From contig JAITKH010000310.1 in the NCBI GenBank assembly GCA_031278535.1, forward strand, positions 1 through 14,425: DNA of 14,425 bases, read 5' to 3'. Both the position numbers and the translations under genes were made by a program. The first letter of the stretch is position 1. The number at the start of each line of letters is the position of its first letter. This DNA is from Planctomycetota bacterium. Lineage in GTDB: Bacteria > Planctomycetota > SZUA-567. Below the pieces are notes generated by a model. The model made no database searches. It saw only the letters and a list, made by a program, of their open reading frames with translations, and was not told the origin of the DNA. Of the stretch, positions 6,804 through 13,706 are shown in pieces.

Positions 6804-7802
6804 ATGAAGAAGGTCGTCGTGTTTCTGGCCGCGGTTTTGCTTGCGGCGATTGTCGTTCAATCCGCACCGGCCGCGTCTGTCACCCTGATAGCGGCCCACA
6901 ACCAGACCTCGCGCGAGAATCCCTACCAGTACGGCATGCTCAAGTTCAAGGAGATACTTGAGAAAATTTCCGGCGGTGACATCGCGGTGGACGTCCATGC
7001 CGGCACCATAGGCACCAATGAGGACGAGCTGGTCGAAAAAGTCCAATTGGGGGCGGCCGATCTGGTAGTTGCTTCGCCCGGTTTCATGACCAAGGCCGGC
7101 ATCCCGGAAGTGGACATGTTCTCGCTTCTTTATCTCTTCAACAATTTCCGGCACTGGGAAAAAGCGGTGGATGGCGAGGCGGGGCAGAATTTGGTCAAGA
7201 TCATCGCCCAGAAATCCGGAAACGCCTTTCGTATCGCCGCCTATTGGTCGGCCGGCGTCCGCAATTATTACGGCAAGAAGCCGATCAACAAAATCGAGGA
7301 CTTGAAAGGCATGAAAATCCGCACCCAGATGTCGGGCGTCGTCGCCGATTTCTGGAAAAAAACCGGCGCCATTCCCACCCAGGTGGCCTGGGGCGAGTTG
7401 TACCAGGCTTTGCAGCAGGGAATCGTTGACGCCGCCGAGAACGACTACACCAACTTCAGCCTTCTCGATCACCACAAGACGGCCAACGGCAAATTCGTTA
7501 CCGAGACCGAGCATGATTACACCACCCGCATCGTCCTCATGAACGGCAATCGCTGGGACGCCTATAGCGATCGGTACAAGGCCTGGATAACCCAGGCTCT
7601 CACGGAAGCCACGGCCGAGGAACGCCGGGTCACCTATGCCGATCTCGCCAAGTCCAAGGCGCGGGTCATTGCCGACGGCGGGGTGGTGAATACCGTCGAC
7701 AAGGCTCCTTTCCTCGCCATCGCCATTCCCATCCAGGATGAGCTGGCGGCGCGATTGGGTACCCAGGCGATGCTGAAAACCATAAGGGACGCCGGCAAAT
7801 AG
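6804..7802 (+). CDS. dctP: TRAP transporter substrate-binding protein (DctP family)
   Basis: A 332-residue periplasmic binding protein of a TRAP system, which captures an organic acid and delivers it to the membrane subunits. The ATG at 6804 has GAAAGGGG just upstream and begins a signal peptide (MKKVVVFLAAVLLAAIVVQS, cut near Ala24); the frame continues upstream to 6735 without support. Family landmarks are the N-terminal AHNQTSRENPYQYGM, the conserved LKGMKIRTQMSG block with Arg173, equivalent to the carboxylate-clamping arginine of this family, then WGELYQALQQGIVDAAEND and the C-terminal helices. The arginine implies a carboxylated ligand. The pattern is closest to binding proteins of C4-dicarboxylate or sugar-acid transporters, but the ligand is not identifiable. 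It is the first of three genes, 116 bp ahead of dctQ. Confidence 0.95.
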   Translation: MKKVVVFLAAVLLAAIVVQSAPAASVTLIAAHNQTSRENPYQYGMLKFKEILEKISGGDIAVDVHAGTIGTNEDELVEKVQLGAADLVVASPGFMTKAGIPEVDMFSLLYLFNNFRHWEKAVDGEAGQNLVKIIAQKSGNAFRIAAYWSAGVRNYYGKKPINKIEDLKGMKIRTQMSGVVADFWKKTGAIPTQVAWGELYQALQQGIVDAAENDYTNFSLLDHHKTANGKFVTETEHDYTTRIVLMNGNRWDAYSDRYKAWITQALTEATAEERRVTYADLAKSKARVIADGGVVNTVDKAPFLAIAIPIQDELAARLGTQAMLKTIRDAGK

Positions 7803-7918
7803 CCATCTTGCGGGCTCATCCGGATTTCCCGAACGAAGAATGATGTTCCCTCCTCGTCCCGGCCGATCGACATGCTCCGGATCCGGAACGGGGTGTGTAT
7901 TTCGCATGGAGGGGCGAC

Positions 7919-8404
7919 GTGAAAAGGATTGTCGACGGATTGGTCTGGATCCAGGAGATTGTAGGCACCATTCTGCTGGCGATCTTCTTCATTGCCATCG
8001 TCATGCAGATTGCCGCCCGCTATCTTGGGATCCCATTGCTCTGGACGGAGGAAGTGGCGAATTATTCCTTCATCTGGGCGGTGTTCATGGGCGCGTCCGC
8101 CATGGTTTATCATCGGGCGCATTTCAGTTTCACCTTTTTCAAGGACGGGTTTACGGGGCGAAGCGGAGCGTTCTACAGCGTCCTGGTGTCGGCGATCCTG
8201 CTTTTTTTCACCGTCGCCATGGCTTGGTATGGGGTCGGGGTGGCCCGTACCTTTTGGAATTATAACTGGATTACCCTGCCGTGGATGAAAATGGGATACA
8301 CGTGGCTTTGCCTGCCGATAGCGGGAATCACCATGTCGATTTACAACATATTTTACATCCTGGCCGACACCAGGGCCGCATTGTGGGGGGAGGCTGAAAA
8401 ATGA
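7919..8404 (+). CDS. dctQ: TRAP transporter small permease (DctQ family)
   Basis: A 161-residue membrane protein with four predicted helices at about 13-35, 48-66, 86-108 and 126-148, the normal size and topology of the TRAP small subunit. The family segment AARYLGIPLLWTEEVANYSF (32-51) with the following WAVFMGASAMVYHRAHF is clear. I place the start at the GTG at 7919, four bases after GGAGGGG; another GTG at 7895 in the same frame lacks a ribosome site. The stop overlaps the dctM start in an ATGA junction (8401-8404), so the two membrane subunits are translationally coupled. It pairs with DctM to form the sodium-driven permease. Confidence 0.92.
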   Translation: MKRIVDGLVWIQEIVGTILLAIFFIAIVMQIAARYLGIPLLWTEEVANYSFIWAVFMGASAMVYHRAHFSFTFFKDGFTGRSGAFYSVLVSAILLFFTVAMAWYGVGVARTFWNYNWITLPWMKMGYTWLCLPIAGITMSIYNIFYILADTRAALWGEAEK

Positions 8405-9684
8405 CCGCCACGCTGGTTATCGGGCTGTTCGTCCTCCTCATTTTCTTCGGCGTTCCCATTGCCTTCGTCATCGGCATCATCTCCCTGCTTGGCATCAGCC
8501 TCATTCCCACCACACCGAACATGACGGTTTTCATGAAGATGTTCAACGGGCTGAATTCCTTCGTCCTCCTGGCCATTCCGCTCTTTATCCTGGCCGCCAA
8601 CCTGATGAATTCCGGCATGATAACCAAGATGCTGGTCGAGTTCTGCATCGCCCTGGTCGGGAACATCCGCGGCGGCCTCGCTCACGCCAACATCCTGGTG
8701 TCGATGATTTTCGCCGGCGTCTCGGGTGCGGCCCAGGCCGATACCGCCGGGGTGGGCAAAATGCTGATTCCGGCCATGATCGACACCGGCTACGACAAGG
8801 AGACGGCGGTCGGGGTGACGGCGGCCTCGTCCACCATCGGGGTCATCATACCGCCAAGCATCCCGATGGTCGTGTATGCCGGCCTTACCAGCGCCTCGGT
8901 GGCCGCCCTGTTCATAAGCGGCATGGTTCCGGGCATCCTGATCGGCCTCCTTATGATGGGAATCGTGGCGGTCAAGGGCCGCCGGCTCAATTTCCCGGTT
9001 TATGAACGGGCCAGCCGGAGCGAATTATGGGCGCGTTTCAAAAAATCCTTTCCCGCCCTGCTCGCGCCGGTGATTATCGTCGGCGGCATCAGCACCGGCT
9101 GGTACACCCCTACCGAAGCGGCCGCCTTCGCCTCGCTCTATTCCATGGCGATATGCGCCTTCGTCTATAGGACGCTTCAGGTGCGGGACATGCCGGGGAT
9201 TTTCCGCGAGACCCTGAAGCTTTCTTCGCTTTCGCTGTTCGCCTTGGCCACTGCCAGTGCCCTGGGGGAGCTTTTAGGGTATTACAAGGTATCCGATTAC
9301 ATAATGGTTTTTTTCACCGACTATGTCAGCAACAAGTATGTCTTTCTTCTTATGATCATTGCCTTCTTCCTGTTCATCGGCACCTTTATGGATTCGATCC
9401 CGGCCATGATCCTGTTTACGCCGGTATTGTTGCCGCCCGCCATTAATTTGGGAGTAAGTTCCATCCATCTTGGGCTGATAACGGTCATCACCCTGGCCAT
9501 AGGCCTGGTGACGCCTCCGTATGGCCTTTGCCTCCTCATTGCCAGTTCAATAGCCAATCTCTCGATTGAGCGATCTCTTATGGGGGTGTTGCCCTACATC
9601 GTCTCTCTCCTGGCGATCCTGCTTTTGATCGCCATGATTCCGCAAATCGCGTTTTTTGTGCCGGAAATCCTTAATTTGATGTAA
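8401..9684 (+). CDS. dctM: TRAP transporter large permease (DctM family)
   Basis: A 427-residue, very hydrophobic protein, the usual length for the TRAP large subunit, with about a dozen helices throughout. Recognisable blocks are AIPLFILAANLMNSGMI near 59-75, the signature GVSGAAQADTAGVGKMLIPAM near 106-126, AASSTIGVIIPPSIPMVVYA near 141-160, GWYTPTEAAAFASLY near 233-247 and a C-terminal GLVTPPYGLCLLIASSIA. It forms the sodium-coupled translocation channel. The start overlaps the dctQ stop by four bases. It is the last gene of the operon; no clear intrinsic terminator follows, though a hairpin-bearing repeat (copy C) begins about 45 bases after the stop. Confidence 0.96.
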   Translation: MTATLVIGLFVLLIFFGVPIAFVIGIISLLGISLIPTTPNMTVFMKMFNGLNSFVLLAIPLFILAANLMNSGMITKMLVEFCIALVGNIRGGLAHANILVSMIFAGVSGAAQADTAGVGKMLIPAMIDTGYDKETAVGVTAASSTIGVIIPPSIPMVVYAGLTSASVAALFISGMVPGILIGLLMMGIVAVKGRRLNFPVYERASRSELWARFKKSFPALLAPVIIVGGISTGWYTPTEAAAFASLYSMAICAFVYRTLQVRDMPGIFRETLKLSSLSLFALATASALGELLGYYKVSDYIMVFFTDYVSNKYVFLLMIIAFFLFIGTFMDSIPAMILFTPVLLPPAINLGVSSIHLGLITVITLAIGLVTPPYGLCLLIASSIANLSIERSLMGVLPYIVSLLAILLLIAMIPQIAFFVPEILNLM

Positions 9685-9730
9685 AAAAAGCAGTTGCGCA
9701 GCGCCCGCAATTCATGAAGGCATTGTCCAG

Positions 9731-9774
9731 CATTCCGCAACGTCCCAATCTTTGATAGAGACGTTGCGGGAATG
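9731..9774. repeat. Imperfect 20-bp hairpin of copy C
   Basis: Arms CATTCCGCAACGTCCCAATC and GATAGAGACGTTGCGGGAATG pair with two mismatches and one bulge around a TTT loop. The core AACGTC-CAATC matches the hairpin at 6392-6426. It lies 46 bases after the dctM stop and could shield the 3' end of the mRNA, but there is no T-run after it. Confidence 0.75.
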
Positions 9775-9870
9775 GTTTCCCGGTTTACCCAATTTTCGCT
9801 TCCGGGGATTTCCCGGTACATCCCCCTTCGTCATCGGAGATCGGTTTCAAGGCAAACGGACTCCGGCATC
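9731..9870 (-). repeat. Repeat copy C, inverted relative to copy B
   Basis: On the minus strand this reads GGAGTCCGTTTG, then after 13 mostly transition-differing bases CTCCGATGACGAAGGGG, and about 50 bases later a hairpin related to that of copy B. Both conserved blocks occur in the same order and at similar spacing as in copy B. The segment upstream of AGTCC shows no clear match to A or B. Confidence 0.6.
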
Positions 9871-10383
9871 CACAGGTGTAGCCCAAGTTCCCCAACAACA
9901 ACTATAACCCTTTGATAAATTTCGGAGGTCATGTCAATTGGATCGGATTGTTTCCCGGCTTCAATTTGCAAGCTTTCCTGGACAGGAATCCAAAATCCTG
10001 CAAAATGGTATAGCCATTTTTACCGAAGTTTTGCCGATTTTCCCCCCCCAATTTTCCAGTGATTTCGCCGGCTGGCAGCCCTTTTTCAGGGACGACTACT
10101 ATAAATAGATAACTTGATATTTCATCAGAATTAGATGGATTCTTTATGTTCCCTTTTTATTGGCTACGTCAAAAATGCTTGTAAAACTCCCATTTTTGAA
10201 AAGGATTTTCTGTTCGATAAAGCGAAAATCCAAGCGATACGTCGGAAATCTATGAATCTATCTCTTTTAATATCAATATGAAATAGAAATGTGCAAAACT
10301 CCAGGTGGAAACTTTGAGGAAAAAATAAAGGACTTGTGAAAACTCGCAAAGCGGAAAAAACATAGCACAATCCGGTACATTGG
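9871..10383. other. Intergenic block without a recognised gene, AT-rich in its second half
   Basis: From about 10080 the base composition turns AT-rich, unlike the rest of the window. Short frames here have no ribosome site or family similarity. A weak hairpin, AAAATGG-TATAG-CCATTTTT, sits at 10002-10020, and the phrase AAAACTC recurs near 10182, 10296 and 10339. I see no tRNA or known riboswitch. Confidence 0.5.
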
Positions 10384-10419
10384 CAATAAATAAATAAACC
10401 CCTTGAAATCCAAGGGGTT
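10384..10419 (-). terminator. Intrinsic terminator of the tRNA-Val gene
   Basis: Five bases after the tRNA 3' end the minus strand forms AACCCCTTG-GATTT-CAAGGGGTT, a nine-base-pair stem, followed by the T-rich TATTTATTTATT. Confidence 0.85.
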
Positions 10420-10424
10420 GAAGA

Positions 10425-10500
10425 TGGTGGTCGCTACTGGACTCGAACCAGTGACCCCTACAATGTGAGTGTAGTGCGCTACCAACTGCGCCAAGCGACC
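10425..10500 (-). tRNA. tRNA-Val (anticodon CAC)
   Basis: A complete 76-base cloverleaf on the minus strand: acceptor GGTCGCT/AGCGACC, D stem GCGC/GCGC around AGTTGGTA, anticodon stem CTACA/TGTAG with loop CTCACAT, and T stem ACTGG/CCAGT around TTCGAGT. The anticodon CAC reads the valine codon GUG. The discriminator A and the 3' CCA are encoded. An intrinsic terminator follows directly. The ferredoxin gene lies 85 bp upstream on the same strand, so read-through from its promoter is possible. Confidence 0.97.
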
Positions 10501-10585
10501 CGAAATTTATGGCTTAGACTCCCCCTCCCCCCCTCCCCGCCATGCGGCACGGACTGGGCGGGAACGACAGGGAAAATGGGGAAAT

Positions 10586-10753
10586 TCAGGCCGGGGAGAT
10601 GGCTCCGGCCGGACATTCGCCGGCACAGGCGCCGCAATCAATACAGGCGCCCGCGTCAATCGTATAGGGAGATCCCTCCTTGATGGCGCCAACCGGGCAG
10701 GCGTCCTTGCAGGTGCCGCAGGCAACACAATCCTTTGAAATAACATGAGCCAT
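10586..10753 (-). CDS. Small 2[4Fe-4S] ferredoxin (clostridial type)
   Basis: A 55-residue protein beginning MAHVISKDCVACGTCKDACP. Two complete cluster motifs are present: Cys9-x2-Cys12-x2-Cys15-x3-Cys19-Pro and Cys37-x2-Cys40-x2-Cys43-x3-Cys47-Pro, each Cys19 and Cys47 also serving the other cluster in this fold. It is a soluble low-potential electron carrier; its redox partners are not visible. The start at 10753 follows AAGGAGA. A strong promoter lies about 55 bases upstream, so it is not solely dependent on coaD transcription. A small ferredoxin next to coaD is also known from Pseudomonas (fdx1), so the adjacency is old rather than peculiar to this genome. Confidence 0.95.
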   Translation of the reverse strand: MAHVISKDCVACGTCKDACPVGAIKEGSPYTIDAGACIDCGACAGECPAGAISPA

Positions 10754-10806
10754 GGATGTCTCCTTTTCTTAGAATGCCATCGGACCGTTCCGCCGGCGCC
10801 AACGAC

Positions 10807-10834
10807 ATGATATGCAAAATTTCTTCGTTGTCAA
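10807..10834 (-). promoter_or_regulatory. Strong sigma-70-like promoter for the ferredoxin gene
   Basis: On the minus strand a perfect TTGACA (10829-10834) is followed after 16 bases by TATCAT (10807-10812). The predicted leader is about 45 bases. Confidence 0.7.
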
Positions 10835-10876
10835 TCCCTTCCCTAGGACGCCAGCCCGCTTTTCCGGCGCGGCGGT

Positions 10877-11461
10877 CTATTCCACGCCTTCGCCCCGGAG
10901 CCCGGAACCGTGCCGGCCGATATCCGGCGTTTCTTCGCCGTTGAGGCCGACGAATCCCCTGGCGGAAATCCGCGCCTGTCCCGAAAAGCGGCGCTTGAGC
11001 GCTTCCGCCACCGGCGGGGGAACGAATTGCGATACGTCGCCTCCCAGGGCGGCCGCCTCCTTGATGAGGGTGGAGCGGATGAAGGAGCGTTCGGCGGTGG
11101 ACATGATGAAGACGGTCTCGATTCCGCCAATCCGCTTGTTGGCAAGAGCGAGCTGGAATTCGTATTCGAAATCGGCGAAGGTGCGGATGCCCCGGAGAAT
11201 CACTTCGGCCCCGATGCGCCTGGCGAAATCCACGGTCATGCCCGTGAAAATCTCGGCCCGGATGTGCGGCCGTCCGCTGGTCAACGTCCGGATCAGCTCC
11301 AGCCGCTCCTCCAGCGGCATGAGCGGCTTTTTGGCCGGGTTTTCCGACACCCCCACCACCAGCTCGTCATAGAGTTCCGCGCCGCGTTCAATGATGTCCA
11401 TATGTCCCATGGTGATAGGATCGTAGGTGCCGGGAAGCACCGCCACGTGTCGTTTGCCCAT
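10877..11461 (-). CDS. coaD: Phosphopantetheine adenylyltransferase (CoaD)
   Basis: Transfers AMP from ATP to 4'-phosphopantetheine, the penultimate step of coenzyme A synthesis, in the cytosol. The nucleotidyltransferase motif GTYDPITMGH (11-20, His20 corresponding to the H of the HxGH class) opens the protein, followed by the conserved LRGIRTFADFEYEFQLALAN (89-108) and the FIRSTLIKE block (128-136), the family's ISST-I-E site. These account for about 160 residues, the usual length. The product has 194, so about 34 C-terminal residues rich in Gly and Arg are extra; they may be a disordered tail. The start at 11461 has a purine-rich ribosome site. It lies 24 bases behind xerD and is probably cotranscribed with it. 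Confidence 0.96.
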   Translation of the reverse strand: MGKRHVAVLPGTYDPITMGHMDIIERGAELYDELVVGVSENPAKKPLMPLEERLELIRTLTSGRPHIRAEIFTGMTVDFARRIGAEVILRGIRTFADFEYEFQLALANKRIGGIETVFIMSTAERSFIRSTLIKEAAALGGDVSQFVPPPVAEALKRRFSGQARISARGFVGLNGEETPDIGRHGSGLRGEGVE

Positions 11462-11485
11462 CCTTTTCCTTTCCCGCTCCGCTTT

Positions 11486-12379
11486 TCAGGCCCGTGGATG
11501 GAAGTTTGTGAAGGCTTCCGTCAGGTGCGGACGGTGTACATGCGTGTAAATTTCCGTGGTGTCGAGATAAACATGGCCGAGCAGCGTTTGAACCGCCCGC
11601 AGGTTCGCGCCGCCTTCCAGCATATGGGTGGCGAAGGAATGCCTGAGCCGGTGGGGATAGACGTTGCGGGAAATGCCGGCTTTCAAAGCCGCCGCCTTCA
11701 CCACCCGGAACACGCTTTCCCGCACCAGGCCCCGCCCGGTCCGGGAAAGGAAAAGCCGCCCGCCCGAAAGGCCAGCCAGCCCCTCCAATTCACGCCGGCG
11801 CAGAAGATAGTTTTCCAGCGCCTCGATCGATGACAGGCCGAGCGGGGTCATGCGCTGCCGGTTGCCCTTGCCGAAAAGGCGGACGGTACGCTCAGCCAGA
11901 TCCACATCCTCGTCCTCCAGCCGGCAGACCTCGCTTACCCTGGCTCCGGTGGCGTAAAACATTTCGAGAATGGCCCGGTTGCGCACATCCATGGCGTCGG
12001 TTCCATTCTCGGCCTGCAGGAGGAGATCGACGTCGTCGGGCGGAAGATCAAACGGGAGGTGGCGCCAGACCCTGGGACAATCGGCGTACTGGGTCGGGTC
12101 GGAATTGATGATCTTTTCCACATGGCAGAAACGGAAGAAACAGCGAAGGCTGACAAACATCCTGGCCCGTGATTTCGGCTCCAGGCCCCTGTCCGCCAAC
12201 CAGCCGATATAGCCGACGATGTCGTTTCCGGTCACGGAGGCGGCGGGACGTCCGGAACCGAGAAACTGGACAAAGGAACGCAAATCCCGCTCGTAGGATT
12301 CGATGGAATTTTCGGCCAGGCCGCATTCCACCCGGGCAAAATCGAAATAGCGATCAGCCGGTTCCGCAAACTCGGACAT
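11486..12379 (-). CDS. xerD: Site-specific tyrosine recombinase, XerD type
   Basis: A 297-residue recombinase of the kind that resolves chromosome dimers at dif during division. The N-terminal core-binding domain spans about 1-100 and the catalytic domain about 110-290. All active-site residues are present: Arg147 (ATGARVSE), Lys171 (GKGNRQR), His243 and Arg246 (PHRLRHSFATH), His269 (LLGHVYLDTT) and nucleophile Tyr278 (EIYTHV). The C-terminal HLTEAFTNFHPRA is typical of chromosomal XerD/XerC rather than phage integrases. I prefer the ATG at 12379 because GGAG lies six bases upstream; in-frame ATGs at 12391 and 12406 are possible. No second xer gene is visible. The gene is followed closely by coaD. 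XerC cannot be fully excluded. Confidence 0.9.
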   Translation of the reverse strand: MSEFAEPADRYFDFARVECGLAENSIESYERDLRSFVQFLGSGRPAASVTGNDIVGYIGWLADRGLEPKSRARMFVSLRCFFRFCHVEKIINSDPTQYADCPRVWRHLPFDLPPDDVDLLLQAENGTDAMDVRNRAILEMFYATGARVSEVCRLEDEDVDLAERTVRLFGKGNRQRMTPLGLSSIEALENYLLRRRELEGLAGLSGGRLFLSRTGRGLVRESVFRVVKAAALKAGISRNVYPHRLRHSFATHMLEGGANLRAVQTLLGHVYLDTTEIYTHVHRPHLTEAFTNFHPRA

Positions 12380-12673
12380 GGCGAGCTCCATGTATAGTTT
12401 GGTCATGCGGCCCGATTGTCCTCCAGCCCGATACAGTTGCCCTCAAAGATACTTTCCCCCCTATCCGGCCGTCTTTTGACGAAAGCCCGAAAGGCGGAAA
12501 ATCCGCATATCTTGGGGAAAGCCCCGCCAGGCATCGCAATTGGGAAGGGAACCATCCCGAATGCCGCAACGGCAATCGGCCATTTTCCCGCAACCGGGGA
12601 AGGAGCGGTTTTTTCGGTTGACGAATTCGAAAAGGCCTTCGCGCCAGGGAAAGGGCGCCCGGGGCGCGGAAAA

Positions 12674-12958
12674 CTATTCGGCGGCCGCCAATTCGACAAT
12701 GTCCAGCAATTCTTCGTATTGCGCCCGGGTCAGGCTGCCCAGACTGAATCCCCGGCGCCTGATTTCCCCCAGGATCCACTCGGCCCGGTTCTGCATCTCC
12801 AGGTGGGAATCGGCGGAACCGCCAATCAGGGTAAAACCGTCGCCGACGGTGAAGCGCACATGACCACCCGAATCGTCCAGGCCAAACCCCACCAACCGGG
12901 CTTGGCCGCGCCTGGCGGTCTCGGGAACCGGTTCAACGCTGTTTCCGTATTCGCGCAT
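12674..12958 (-). CDS. Small protein of unknown function, 94 residues
   Basis: I do not recognise a named family. The product is soluble, without signal peptide or membrane segments. The middle, GHVRFTVGDGFTLIGGSADS (about 32-51), looks like a small beta domain, and the acidic C-terminal half (MQNRAEWILGEIRRRGFSL and the following residues to 94) should be helical. The start at 12958 has GGAGA about ten bases upstream. A good promoter lies 83-111 bases before the start on the same strand, and coding-like composition and regular codon use support a real gene. It is divergent from smpB. The 294 bases between its stop and xerD hold no gene; a weak GCGCC/GGCGC hairpin near 12640-12660 might end the transcript. 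Confidence 0.65.
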   Translation of the reverse strand: MREYGNSVEPVPETARRGQARLVGFGLDDSGGHVRFTVGDGFTLIGGSADSHLEMQNRAEWILGEIRRRGFSLGSLTRAQYEELLDIVELAAAE

Positions 12959-13040
12959 CGGATAGATTCTCCACGGGCGGATGAAGACGAGTCCCGCCTA
13001 CCGGGCGATTGCCGAATCCCTTCTTTTCGCAGCAGCGGAC

Positions 13041-13069
13041 AGTATACCGAATTGGCATCCCGAAATCAA
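13041..13069 (-). promoter_or_regulatory. Sigma-70-like promoter for the 94-residue protein gene
   Basis: On the minus strand TTGATT (13064-13069) and TATACT (13041-13046) are 17 bases apart. It faces away from the smpB promoter about 70 bases to the right. Confidence 0.65.
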
Positions 13070-13139
13070 TATTTCGCCCGATAAAAACGCCTTTTTTTTG
13101 GCATTTCCGGGCCGGGTGGAATGCCTCCACGCAAATCGA

Positions 13140-13168
13140 TTGACTATTCCCGGAAGCATCAATAAGAT
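13140..13168 (+). promoter_or_regulatory. Sigma-70-like promoter for smpB
   Basis: TTGACT (13140-13145) and TAAGAT (13163-13168) have a 17-base spacer. Transcription would start near 13175, about 28 bases before the smpB start. Confidence 0.55.
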
Positions 13169-13202
13169 AGACGGACGGTGTGGTCCGGGAAAGGTCACGT
13201 TC

Positions 13203-13694
13203 ATGGCGGGGAAAAAAGACGGTGAAGGCAAGAATCCGGCTTTCGGCTCCATAGCCAAAAACAGGCAGGCATTCCACCGGTACGAGGTGCTGTCGAAACT
13301 CGAATGCGGACTGGCTCTCACCGGCACCGAAGTCAAGAGCCTGCGGGAGGGCCATGTGGCGTTCGCCGACTGTTTCGCAGCCGTCCAGAACGGCGAATTG
13401 TTTCTCTTCAACCTCAATATTTCCGAATACCGGATGGGCAACCGCTTCAATCATCCCGCCACCCGCAAGCGCAAGCTTCTCGCCCACAAGCGGGAAATCC
13501 GGAAACTCCGCGCCGCGACGGAGCAGCGCGGCCTTACCCTGGTGCCGCTCGGCCTGCATTGGAGCCGGGGCCTTGCCAAGGTGGAACTGGGCCTGGTCCG
13601 CGGAAAACAATTGCACGACAAGCGCGACGCCTTGCGGCGAAAGGATCAACGCCGCGACGCCGAGCGCTCATTGCGGGGACTGTCGAAACAATGA
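13203..13694 (+). CDS. smpB: SsrA-binding protein SmpB
   Basis: A 163-residue protein that binds tmRNA and brings it to stalled ribosomes for trans-translation. Family features are IAKNRQAFHRYEVLSKLECG (17-36), the invariant LTGTEVKSLREG (39-50), ISEYRMGN (73-80) and HPATRKRKLLAHKREIRKL (84-102). VPLGLHWSRGLAKVELGLVRGKQLHDKR follows at about 114-141 (VPLGLHW then KVELGLVRGKQLHDKR), and a basic tail enters the mRNA channel. Length and order are normal. The ATG at 13203 has GGGAAAGG upstream; the frame is open back to 12981 but that part has no similarity. No tmRNA gene is visible in this window. The next gene starts 12 bases after the stop and is probably cotranscribed. Confidence 0.97.
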   Translation: MAGKKDGEGKNPAFGSIAKNRQAFHRYEVLSKLECGLALTGTEVKSLREGHVAFADCFAAVQNGELFLFNLNISEYRMGNRFNHPATRKRKLLAHKREIRKLRAATEQRGLTLVPLGLHWSRGLAKVELGLVRGKQLHDKRDALRRKDQRRDAERSLRGLSKQ

Positions 13695-13706
13695 AAGGAT
13701 GACAAC

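Noticed and set aside
10164..10370. 68-residue Phe-rich minus-strand frame
   Set aside because: AT-rich intergenic DNA with no ribosome site; composition explains the open frame.
10273..10494. 73-residue frame beginning MAQLVAHYTHIVGVTGSSPV
   Set aside because: It is a translation of the tRNA-Val gene and its terminator, a common spurious call.
10425..10500. tRNA-Val as the attachment site of an integrated element
   Set aside because: I found no duplicated tRNA 3' end and no integrase; the recombinase at 11486-12379 is a chromosomal Xer type.
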